This document shows positions 41,485 to 50,924 of a DNA stretch of 64,000 nt, in pieces. The notes below the pieces were generated by a model. That model did no database searches. It had not been told where the DNA came from and saw only the letters and a program-made list of their open reading frames with translations. The position numbers and the translations under genes are program-made. The stretch's first letter is position 1, and every line of letters starts with the position of its first letter. The stretch comes from Diplonema papillatum (Eukaryota > Euglenozoa > Diplonemea > Diplonemida > Diplonemidae), in the NCBI GenBank assembly GCA_030068145.1, contig JAPJBO010000389.1, positions 124,001 through 188,000 of the forward strand, in the 5' to 3' direction.

Positions 41485-44400
41485 ATGTATTTAGCGCTTC
41501 CGCTGGTGGTGGGGCTGCTCGCCTTGACAAGGGTCTTGCAGCCGCAGTGCAGCGCGGATACGTGCAGCTGCGAGCGGCAGGAGTGCGTCGACGACCAGTG
41601 CGTGTGCGGAGAGCAGTTCCACGGCGACACGTGCCAGTACCCGGTCCGCACAGGATCTGTGTGGGGAGGCGGGTATGTGCGAGCTTTGGACGGGCGTCGG
41701 TTCAGCCTGTCGGAGGCAGCAGCGGCGTCGCAGTTCGTTGCGATCAGGAAGTCGTTTGAGACGATGACGATGACAGTCACCGTTTCGACCAAAGCGCAGC
41801 CGTGCGAAGGTCAATGCATCGACTCTGTCTCGGTCCTCGTTTCGACGCCGAACGGCGACAGTGTGGTCACAGTCTCCGCCACGAGCGTCCTCGTCGATTG
41901 CGAGATCCACGAACCCGCGACCAGCCTTTACAACGGGAGCTCTACAGGTGTGCGCGTCGACGTCGCCGGTGGCGTTTTCTTCGAAAGCCTGGACGCCTGC
42001 GGGCAGGACGACGGAGAGGCGTGCAGCGCGGGGCGGCTGACCCTGTCCGCCGCCGCTGGCAACAGAGAAGCCTTCCAAGCGATGTCCATCGTCCTCGTCA
42101 GCATCGCCGGCTCGTCGGGATCCCACAATTTCTACGCCGTCTTCACCGACTACACGGAGAGCGACAGCCTCGCAGGAATCAAGGGCTTCTTGGCGGATGC
42201 GGCGTTCACGGTATCGGGGTACAGCATCGACGACGACGTCGACTGCACCTCCCGGCCAAGCTCATGCAAGACCCCTTGCGACAAGATTGGCAGACAGCTG
42301 ACGGTGCTGAGCACCGGGGACTGCTTGAGCAACGCAACCGAGAAAGACACGGCGGAGGCGGCTTGCGAACAGTGGGCGGCATGCGACGGCGATCTTGCGC
42401 TGTTTTCGCAGTGCGTCGAGCAGCACTGCTGGCTTCGGAGCACGCCAAATTCATCCCTGCAGTTCCTATCGGATGTCGTCGCTTTCGAAGACCGCGCGCG
42501 CGCCTACAGTTGCATCTGTAGCCAGCCGCACGCGCGCCTGGATCACATCACCGGCGAGTGCAGCGCTTGCAAAGCGGGATGGACAGACACGAAGCAAGCC
42601 CCGTGTTCAGAGTCCTGCGAAGTATGTGTTCCTTTTTTTTTCGATACCCGATCAGTGGTTGAAATCTGGATTCTGGGGGGTATTTTCAAATGGTACATCT
42701 GTATTGACGGGAACCTTTCCGGAACAACGTTTGCACATGAAAGAGAAAACGAAGCCAACGAAAAAGTGCTAAATACAGGAACCCCCCCCCGCCCCCCCCC
42801 ATCCCCCAAGACACTCAGGTTCCACGCTGATGATGGTCCGCCTTATGTGTCCGTGGCTTAAAGGACCGAAACACGGCGCAGACGGGACCAGTGCGGTGTT
42901 GAGCACATACCCATTCCAAGCACGTTCTTGCAATCCCCCCATTCCAGTAGGGTACTTCGCGTAACGCGACTTGCTGCCCTCAGCACGCAGGATTACTTCC
43001 TCGCACTCTTTTTCCTTTTGGTACTTCAACCATTGGTGCTGCACACGGCAACCCCATGTCCACTGTGCTCTGCGGAGTTTACTTCGCAGATTGCCACCGT
43101 AAAAAGAAGACAAGTCAGTGCTGCCTAGCGAGTCGCAGTCACAATCAGGGCGAGTGCCCTGAGTTTTTTAACTGATTGCTCGGACACGGTTGTAGGGGCC
43201 TTCTCCCCGTGACGGATTCGCCTGTGCTCTAGTAGCACGGGTGGTCCTGGCTGTGACGAGCTACGAACAGCCGCCTGACAAACCAGACTCACACCGCAGT
43301 CCTGTCTGCAGACACTCAGGTTCCACGCTGATGATGGTCCGCCTTATGTGTCCGTGGCTTAAAGGACCGAAACACGGCGCAGACGGGACCAGTGCGGTGT
43401 TGAGCACATACCCATTCCAAGCACGTTCTTGCAATCCCCCCCCCCCCCATGGTTGATGCTAGCATCAACCATGCATGAGAGGCAGTGCTCTGCCTAAACA
43501 TTAAACTAAGATTTTCCCCCCAAGAAGAAGACTTGATGCTAGCATCAAACATGCATGAGAGGCAGTGTCCTGCCTAAACATTAAACTAAGTTTTTCCCCC
43601 CCCAGAGAGGTTTATACCCTGTACACGCGAAGAACAATTCATTTCAACGCCTTGGTCAGTTGATGCTGATCGTCCGTTGCTTCGTTTATCAGTGCAAGCC
43701 CCAACCCCGGAAATGTTCCTTCAGAACCTGAAGTCTTTATAGTACTAACCCCCAGGTGTCCAGGTTCTACCCGGTCCGTCATTAACCCGTTCCAGCTTTA
43801 GTCCAGCTCACCATTAATCCGATTCCGGTATACGGTACATTATACAAGCACCCGAAAAATGAGTATTATGCCCCTTCCCGCTAGTGCGCACAAACAAGAG
43901 AAAGCGCCGTACTAATTTTTCCTATCCCGCACCGCATCCCACCCCAACAACAGACGGAAAACCCTCCGTTCGATGACACTGATGCGCCGCCGACGTTTGC
44001 TCCAACTCGGGCGCCGCCAACGACGGCGCCGAGAACAAGCGGACCTGGGTGTCAGCCATTTGAGTTGGCCCCGAGTTGCAGTCTGTGCCAATCTTGGGTC
44101 AACTGCAGCGCCCATGGGGTCTGCAGAATCGATGGAACATGCTCGTGTCACACTGGATGGAACGGGGTGGACTGCTCTCGGCAGACGAAGTTGGCTGCGG
44201 TGTGGGGTGACCCTCACATGCGGACGTTTTACAACCGCAAGTTCGACTTCATGGGCCAATTCGAAGAAACATACGACGCGGTCACGCTTCCCAATGGCCT
44301 GCACGTATCGACCACATTCTACGACTGCTTCCCCATGTGGACATCCCCTGTTGTGGCCTGCACGAAGAGCTTCAAACTCTGGAGGCCGACACCGACAGGC

Positions 44401-45459
44401 GTCGCTTCGCTCGAGATTGTTTACCGCAACGGCAGTCTGGCTGACATCCTCGTCAACTGCACTGAGTTTCCCGGCACGATGCCGTTTTCGGGCGTCCACA
44501 TTCGCAGCTACGATCCCGTTCCTGCGCAGCAATCGGTTTGGTGGATTGACGTGGACGACGAAGCAACCGGCGAGCGTCTTTTGAGCATCAGGGTCGAGTG
44601 CGCCCACTGGACAGCTTCGACGCCGCTTGTTGTGATGATGCACTTTCAGTTCCTTTGGTACGGTGAGGATCTGGTGGGGCTCGGCGCTGGAGGGTACCTG
44701 GTGGACGGATCATTTGATGCGACGGATGTTGCAACGTGGCCGAACACATCCTTGTGCGCAAATGGGAGCGACTGCTGGAACTGCCCGGCTCAGGTGACGC
44801 CGCAGCCCGGATCAGGTGACACCCCCGCGCCAGCATTCATCGCCAATCGAAGGGAGGCTTGGCTGCTTCAGCAGGTGGACAATGCAACGCGGGATACGTG
44901 TCCCAATGCCACAGCGGCTGATGCTTGCTGCGAAAAGCTGAAGAGTTGCTCGAACGGCGACGAGTCGTTCAAAGCGTGCTTCATCGAAGAATGCGCAGCA
45001 AACCCGAACAACTCAGCCGGTACGGCGTGCTTAGACGTCGTCAAAGCCACGCAGGCGTTCGAAGACCAAGCAGAGCCGCTGTCGTGCTTCTGCCCAGTCC
45101 CCACACAGGAAGCTGACCCCGTGACAGGAGTGTGTAACCGGTGCAAACCGAACTACTACACATCCGGCGGCCAGACGTGCGGAGTCTTCTGCACGGCGAG
45201 AGGTAATTGTAGCTCCAGTGGGGAGTGTTCGGACGAAGGCGCGTGCGTCTGCGTTAGCGGGTCCTTCGGCGTAAACTGTGAGTTAGGACGGAGAGAAGAA
45301 ACAGTAGAAGACTCGGACGACGACTGGAGCAAGAGTGCCATCGCTGGTGTCACGGTCGGGACCGTAACAGGCATCGCGTTGGTCGTGGTCATAGTCTACA
45401 TCATAACGAGCCGCGGGACACCCAACACTGAGAAGACGCAGCCTGACGAAATTGATTAG
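41485..45459 (+). CDS. Type I membrane protein with two EGF-VWD-Cys-rich modules, two exons
   Basis: Inferred exons 41485-42621 and 43954-45459. The donor is TGCGAA/GTATGT; the acceptor is CAACAACAG, with a TACTAAT branch-like site near 43910. Both ends are phase 0 and join to 880 residues. Signal peptide ~1-24 (LALPLVVGLLALTRV). Module 1: EGF-like ~29-55 (CSCERQECVDDQCVC), a VWD-like domain from ~60 (VWGGGYVRALDGRRFSL), then Cys-rich sequence up to ~379. Module 2, after a Pro/Thr linker: EGF-like (CSAHGVCRIDGTCSCHTGW), VWD from ~460 with the classic WGDPHMRTFYNRKFDFMG, then Cys-rich and a final EGF-like (CSDEGACVCVSGSFGVNC). TM helix ~840-864 (GVTVGTVTGIALVVVIVYII) and a short tail. Module 1 lacks GDPH (it has GGGYV), so it is diverged. 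Likely an extracellular adhesion or matrix-type surface protein. Confidence 0.8.
42809..43441 (+). repeat. Pair of identical 132-bp direct repeats, within the intron
   Basis: 42809-42940 and 43310-43441 read identically (start AGACACTCAGGTTCC, end TTCTTGCAATCCCCCC), 501 bp apart. Identity without visible change implies a recent duplication or conversion. A diverged copy is at 37725-37880. Confidence 0.9.
43452..43600 (+). repeat. Dispersed hairpin repeat family C, two tandem copies
   Basis: Two copies, at about 43453 and 43533, of GATGCTAGCATCAA-CATGCATGAG followed by AGGCAGTGTCCTGCCT and AAACATTAAACTAAG. AGGCAG/CTGCCT is a 6-bp stem with a TGTC loop (the first copy has TGCT), and GATGCTAGCATC and CATGCATG are palindromes. 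A third copy is at 46222-46285, and partial pieces lie near 52458 and 58148. Confidence 0.75.
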
Positions 45460-46221
45460 TTCCCCACCCAGAAAGGGGTCACAAGCACACCGTGAACACA
45501 CCCAGCGGAAAATGTGAAGGGAACATGCAATCTCAGCTGGTCCCTTCATTTTTTTTTTTTGTTGCAGAAATGTATTTGCCGCACTCCCTCCGTTGGCAGT
45601 GATGTTTTGATGCGTCCGATAATTGTTATAGTGTGGTACTCATTTCTTGCAAGTGACTCCCCACGAACGCAAGAAGAAGACGATAATTGTTAGCTAAATT
45701 GTGATACGGTCTCCATCCTGCAGTACAGCCGAAACAGCAGGGGTTCTTAGGAGGCCGGCCTACCGACTTAAGTACGTAGCCGGCCTATTTGAAGAACGAG
45801 GTGCACACACCAGCGCGGTGAAAAATAATGAAGAGGACTAGTCTCTCGAGGTTCCATACACAGCGGTTTCCCCACCGGTTGGGGGAGTGCATGCGGGAGT
45901 GAACACGTGCGGCAGTGATTTCCCGCAAAGTCAACCCAAATTCACCTGCATTTTGTACCATCATGCGTCATGCGGGACTGCCGCTCCCGCGTTGCCGCGT
46001 TGCGGGTGTTCCACTCCCCGCATTTTGCGGATGGAAATGAACGGTGTGCCACTCCCGCATTGCGGGTGTAAAATGAAAAAAAAAAAAAAAAATGAAGAAA
46101 CCCCCGACCGCGCAAACGACCGCAAAATCACTCCCCCATCTGGTGGGGGAGTCCGCCGTGTGCCTTACCTGCGGAGTACACTTTTGTTACCCGTTTTCAA
46201 CCTGTGTTTCCCTATTTATCA

Positions 46222-46285
46222 TCTGACGCCAGCATCAAACATTGCATGAGAGGCAGTGTCCTGCCTAAGCATTCAATCAACTAAG
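46222..46285 (+). repeat. Dispersed hairpin repeat family C, third copy
   Basis: GCCAGCATCAAACATTGCATG, then AGGCAGTGTCCTGCCT and a CTAAGAT tail followed by C-rich sequence, as at 43533. The hairpin stem is kept intact although the flanks have changed. Confidence 0.7.
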
Positions 46286-46369
46286 ATCTCCCCGCCGCCC
46301 GTTTGGACACCAGCGAATTTCTATTCTCATGGTGCTCTCGGCTTTCTTTTTACCCACAACATGCGACGT

Positions 46370-46485
46370 CGAATGAGAAATTGAGAAGCTCGCCACCGCT
46401 AAACGCGGCGTGGCCACCTTGCGCCAGGCTCCAACACGATCCGGGCTGCATTCAACAAAAAGCTCAGCTCTCTCTTGTCGCGTCA
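46370..46485 (+). repeat. Dispersed repeat family A, copy 3 (diverged)
   Basis: GAAGCTCGCCACCGCTAAACG, GGCGTGGCCACCTTGCG, GGGCTGCATTCAACAAAA and AGCTCTCTCTTG correspond in order to blocks of 4600-4770. Confidence 0.45.
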
Positions 46486-46588
46486 AAATACAGTTGGAAG
46501 CGCTTGGGAACTATGTGAACATGCCTCCAGACGCACAAGCAAACAGCCGCGGTTGGCGAGACGACACTCGATCGGCCAAACAACACAC

Positions 46589-46694
46589 GGTGGAGTCCAG
46601 CCTCAGAATCTGCGGCTGAAGCCGTTTTGGTTGTAGCGCACCCGCTTTTTGGGTGTACTTTAACTCCAGCTTCTGAGGCTGGACCTCACCGTGT
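46589..46694. repeat. Inverted repeat with ~20-bp arms
   Basis: The left arm GGTGGAGTCCAGCCTCAGAA (46589-46608) and the right arm ending at 46694 are reverse complements apart from a GA/AG swap. Between them lies CACCCGCTTTTTGGGTGT. The same blocks occur near 7066-7126. Confidence 0.65.
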
Positions 46695-47799
46695 AGATCG
46701 CGCTGTCCTGCCATGGCATCGTCGAATCGTCGAGCAGAACGACCCCTTCTTTCCCTTTCTCCCGGTAAATTTCGTCCTCAGCCTTTTGGGCTCGCGAAGA
46801 ATTGTCGCCAATGACCGCACCAGCTCCATTGCACCGGCACCATCGTGTCAACCATCACGCGTGGCACTGAGCTGCTTCGTGCACGAGGCGCTCAATGAAA
46901 TGCGCGCCACTTTTCGGTCTCTCTCTTTTCTCTGCCACCGATGCGGCTATCTCGACAGAGCAGCAACAGTTAACCGCATGGGATGCACTACGATAAGCGC
47001 GCGTCAAAGGAGACGGCAAGGCCGGCATAGTGTGGTACTCATTTGCATGCAAATGACTATCAAGCCAGATGAACTTGCACACTAAACTTGTATAGAAGAG
47101 TACAGGTGTTGTGTCTCTAGTAGGTCCCATTAGGTTGGGCGGTGCCCCCCGGACCCCCCATGTTGCTCAGCTACAGAATATCTTGTTGTGGGTTTCTGGC
47201 GCGAAGTTTCAAAACAGCGGTGGACCCCAATACAGCAATGGACTGCCGTCGACAGATTGCCAGTAAAAAAAAGAACATTGTCGGGAGGTGACACACATCT
47301 CACCTTCCAGTGTATTCTTGGGATCCCTTGAACAAGGCTAGGCCGCATCTGAACGGCTGCCTGCGTCCCTTCCCCTCCTCTGTAAAAGAAAAACGGCAAC
47401 CCCAGCCCCCAACTGTTTTAATTCGGGGGTTTCTTTGTTTCACCACAATGTGGTCTTTTTGCGGCGCTTGTGAAACGGCGGGGGCTACATTTTCAAACCA
47501 CTCTTTTTTTTTTTACATAAGCGCCAGCTTGAAAGGAAATGCTCGACGATGCTGCCCGACAAAGAACAGAAGGGATCCCAAGTGCTGTAACTACCGAACC
47601 ACGTGTTGAACGGACGTGAGGTCATGCGGGTCTACCCCTACACGACAAGACAAACTAACACAACATGTCAAAGTCCTGAGAGAGAAAACAACACACGGTG
47701 GTGTAAGCGAAGAACAAATCAGATTGTGTTTGTATTGTATTTGCCCCTTACCTCTATATTTCCCCCCTTTCATTCGGAGTCGAAGCAGCTACGTCGAGT

Positions 47800-48030
47800 A
47801 TTTTTGTATAAGCACCTGCTTTGTAGGAAATGCTTGAGGAGACTGCCAGTTGCGATAGATCAAAGGAGGTAAATGTGCTGTAGCCCACACGAAACACAGG
47901 TAAATCTGGGTTTAGTGGCGGGCGCAAGCGTTCAACAAAAAAGACCCACTTTGTAGTTGTATTGTTTTCTCCCCCTCTAGCCTCCTTCGAAATGAGCACA
48001 AGGCAGTCCCTCGAGTATTTTGTCGTATAA
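47800..48030 (+). repeat. Dispersed repeat family B, copy 2
   Basis: ATAAGCACCTGCTTTGTAGG, GACTGCCAGTTGCGATAG, GGAGGTAAATGTG, AAATCTGGGTTTAGTGGCGG, GCGTTCAACAAAAAAGA, CTAGCCTCCTTCGAAAT and CAGTCCCTCGAGTATTTT. All these blocks recur in order at 53610-53810. Confidence 0.75.
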
Positions 48031-48215
48031 GATCGAAGATCTTAGAAGATTAATACTATTCCGACGAGAACTAACACGTGTACAAAGGTTATTACCCCGT
48101 CGCTCTCGAGAAGAACACCGTAATTTTACCCCTCGCTTGAGAAGAAGAAGTTCGTGGCATACACACGAGAATCTCTGCATGACCTTTCTACGTTTGTTAC
48201 GCACCATCAATCTGA

Positions 48216-48461
48216 CATCACGCAGCAGCAAGGACGAGAGCAGCGAGTACGGAGCAGCGAGACGGGCGAGGAGGAGAGAGTATTATAATTAAAGTTGCCG
48301 TCGACGCTCATGACGGCAGCCCCATCCTGAAGTGCAAATACTGCCGACGCGTCACTGCTGTTGTGTGCGCTCGGATTGGCGCCGCTCAAGCGGCCACCTT
48401 ATGTCCCTCGTTCGTTTGTAAAGATTGCACCGTTCTTCTCCCTGACTTGTTCCCGGATTAG
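48216..48461 (+). CDS. Possible zinc-ribbon-like exon (no start codon)
   Basis: Open from 48216 to TAG 48459-48461 without an ATG. The last ~57 codons read as protein-like sequence with paired cysteines: ILKCKYCRRVTAVVC, then LCPSFVCKDCTVLLPDLF. CKYC and CKDC could bind one zinc ion. It would have to be the last exon of a spliced gene; an AG near 48224 or 48231 could be the acceptor, but I find no upstream partner exon. Chance is a real alternative. Confidence 0.25.
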   Translation, partial: HHAAARTRAASTEQRDGRGGESIIIKVAVDAHDGSPILKCKYCRRVTAVVCARIGAAQAATLCPSFVCKDCTVLLPDLFPD

Positions 48462-48815
48462 GATGACACATACTACTACTACTGATTAAAGTTGAACCCC
48501 AATTTTTGTTTGGGCTCCACTGCGGCCCTTGGTATGATTGGGGTTTCCTCTCACATCACTTGCCTCCGTTATCTCCAAGAAAACTCAGAAAGCAGCGCTC
48601 GCGGCGATTCTCGTCACAGGCTATTCATTACAGAACACTGTGTTAGACCTTCTGTGCTACTTTCGTTCATCACAATACCAGTGACCTGCGGCCCGCCGTT
48701 CTTCATCTCCAGCGGCCCACAAAAAGGTTTTGCGGGGGGGTCAAGTGTACCAGCCAGATTTCATCCTTGCGTATCTTAAACACAGTCCAAAATGAATAAC
48801 CTGTACCTTCTATAC

Positions 48816-48978
48816 GAGTTTAGACGAGAAGAGACAAGGATCGTACGAGTTTAGACGAGAATGACACTAACATACGAGTCGTTTGGTGAGAATTTGCCCC
48901 GGAAACCAGAATCCGAGTTTAGACGAGAATCCGACTCGTATGCACTGCCCAAGGCAGTGTTGCCTGCAGACGCGTCTG
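48816..48978. repeat. CGAGTTTAGACGAGAA repeats and a 13-bp-stem hairpin
   Basis: CGAGTTTAGACGAGAA occurs three times (about 48818, 48845, 48914). At 48949-48978, TGCCTGCAGACGC and GCGTCTGCAGGCA form a perfect 13-bp stem with a GTCT loop. GCAGACGCAGACGCAGACG follows within 60 bp. The 113-codon frame at 48861-49202 covers this region but lacks other support. Confidence 0.5.
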
Positions 48979-50924
48979 CGTCTGCAGGCAGGACGATTTT
49001 CAAAGAAACTGCAGACGCAGACGCAGACGTCTACACAGACACAGACGGTTTACTGTCAGTAAGTTTATTACGACAGTCACTGTCAGACTCAGCTTTTTCT
49101 TTTGAGCCGTCGCAACTGTTTCAGCGCGACGCACAGAGGCGCATTACACGTGCGGATGTAGTTCTGGGCCTTCCTTTACGCCTGAGGTTTCGGTCCATAT
49201 GAAGGATACGTCCTCCTGCCGCGGATCGGTGTCTGGATCATACATTCAGACGGAGTGTGCATTCAGTCATCATGGGTGGACATGTGCGGGGAAAACACCA
49301 CAAACTGACTGTGGTCAACCGCTTGGCGATTGGAAAGTCTTAACTGAGCTCGTGGACTGAGGACGACGCAAGATTAGAAGAGTTGCGCCACCGTCTCAAG
49401 AGAAAGAGGGAACATGCGGCGACAGGGGGGAAGCACGAACTGTAGTAGATGTCGACGGAGGAGTCTGTTGCGAAGAGAGGCCTGCTTGCCAGCAGTCTAG
49501 TGGGTCTCAACCCCGTTTTCTTTCGTGTTTTCTCTCGTTTTTATGGTTTGGAGGCCCAAACCCCTCGTGTCTTTTTAACTTACTCCCCTCCCCCGCCTTA
49601 CGGTAACACCAACTGCCCTCTTGTCCTTTTCCTCTGTATTCTGTCCAACCATCCCCAGTTCACAGTTGTGTGTGGGAAGCACCAAGCAGAATCGTCCGTT
49701 TTTCCACGAGGTGCCGTTTGTGACAGCACAGCGAAACTCAGGCATTGTGGTCGTTTCACCACCCGTGGTCGATTTTTAGCCTTTCTACCGTAGCTATGGA
49801 AGGATGCATACTACTTTAACCCCTTACGGACGGAGGAGGAGGCAGGTTGTCAGGGCACAGAAAGCCTTCTGGGCCATCTCTTCACAGCAGCAATCATCAA
49901 TCCTTTTTGACATGCCTTTGCTCTCAAGGCCCAGTTTCCGAACTCCAGCTCGGGTTCTGGCTTTTTCGACGTAATTCTATGTCCCTCGTCCGCAAAGGGT
50001 TAAGGGCATCTGCCGATTCTGAGGGTTCTAGTAGCTACTGGGTTTTGTGTGTGCACTACACCTTGGACTACTTGTAGATACAAAGAAACGCTATATATGG
50101 GGCTCTTCAACGAACACAGGTAGTAGGTATCCGAATACCGATCCTGTTCTTGGTTGTTTCCGGTAACGTCATTGTTACATACACTAAGTATCACATTCTT
50201 TGAATCTGGTGTCTCGTTGTTGAAAAAAACAGACCAAATACCCTCCTTCCCACCCGCCCCATTCTAGCTCACTACACAGTCAGGTTCGCGTACTGTACCA
50301 CCCAACAGAGGAGTAGAGCACCAAAGGAGAGTCTCTCCAAAAACCATGACACGAACACAGCGCCCTTTTTGAAGACTTTTAGAGGTTTCTTCCATTGTGC
50401 TTCTCCGCTTAGTCACCGGCCCGATGGCTATCCAGAGGCGGTCAAGCCGCACCAGCGTAAAAACGATCTGACTTCGTTGCACCGAAAAGCACCCCCCACG
50501 ATCAGAAAGCACACTGCTGCAAAGGAGGGACCGATCAACCGGAAAATGGATGCTGCTACCCATTTAGGCCGCAAAGCCAGGCGTGCGTGAGAGGGAGTAC
50601 ATGATTCACACTGGTATGTCGTTGGTGTGAGCCTCGATGGAGCGTGAATGGGTGCTGATCTTGGTATCATGGTCGTAGTAGTGAGCCTTCAATGGAGAAC
50701 TTTGAAGGCCGAAGAGGAGAAAGGCCCTGCGACAACCCGCAGTGCAAGCTTACGAGGGCTGCCCCAGAAGAGATTGCACACTTTTCTCGAGCCATCTAAA
50801 GCACTATCGGCTCATTCCGCCGCACATTGGGACCCCTTATATGCCTCAAGAAACACACGCAGGTGTCCATGCGAGAAAAGTAAACAAAAAAGAAGCATCC
50901 TCTTTTGCAAGACGAAACCCCTGC

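Larger units (their letters stand above)
45460..50924. other. Long intergenic region, repeat-rich
   Basis: No convincing complete gene. It holds CCCGCATTGCGGG-type short repeats at about 45960-46060, family C (46222-46285), family A (46370-46485), an inverted repeat (46589-46694), family B (47800-48030), a possible zinc-ribbon exon (48216-48461) and a short repeat/hairpin cluster (48816-48978). Confidence 0.5.
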
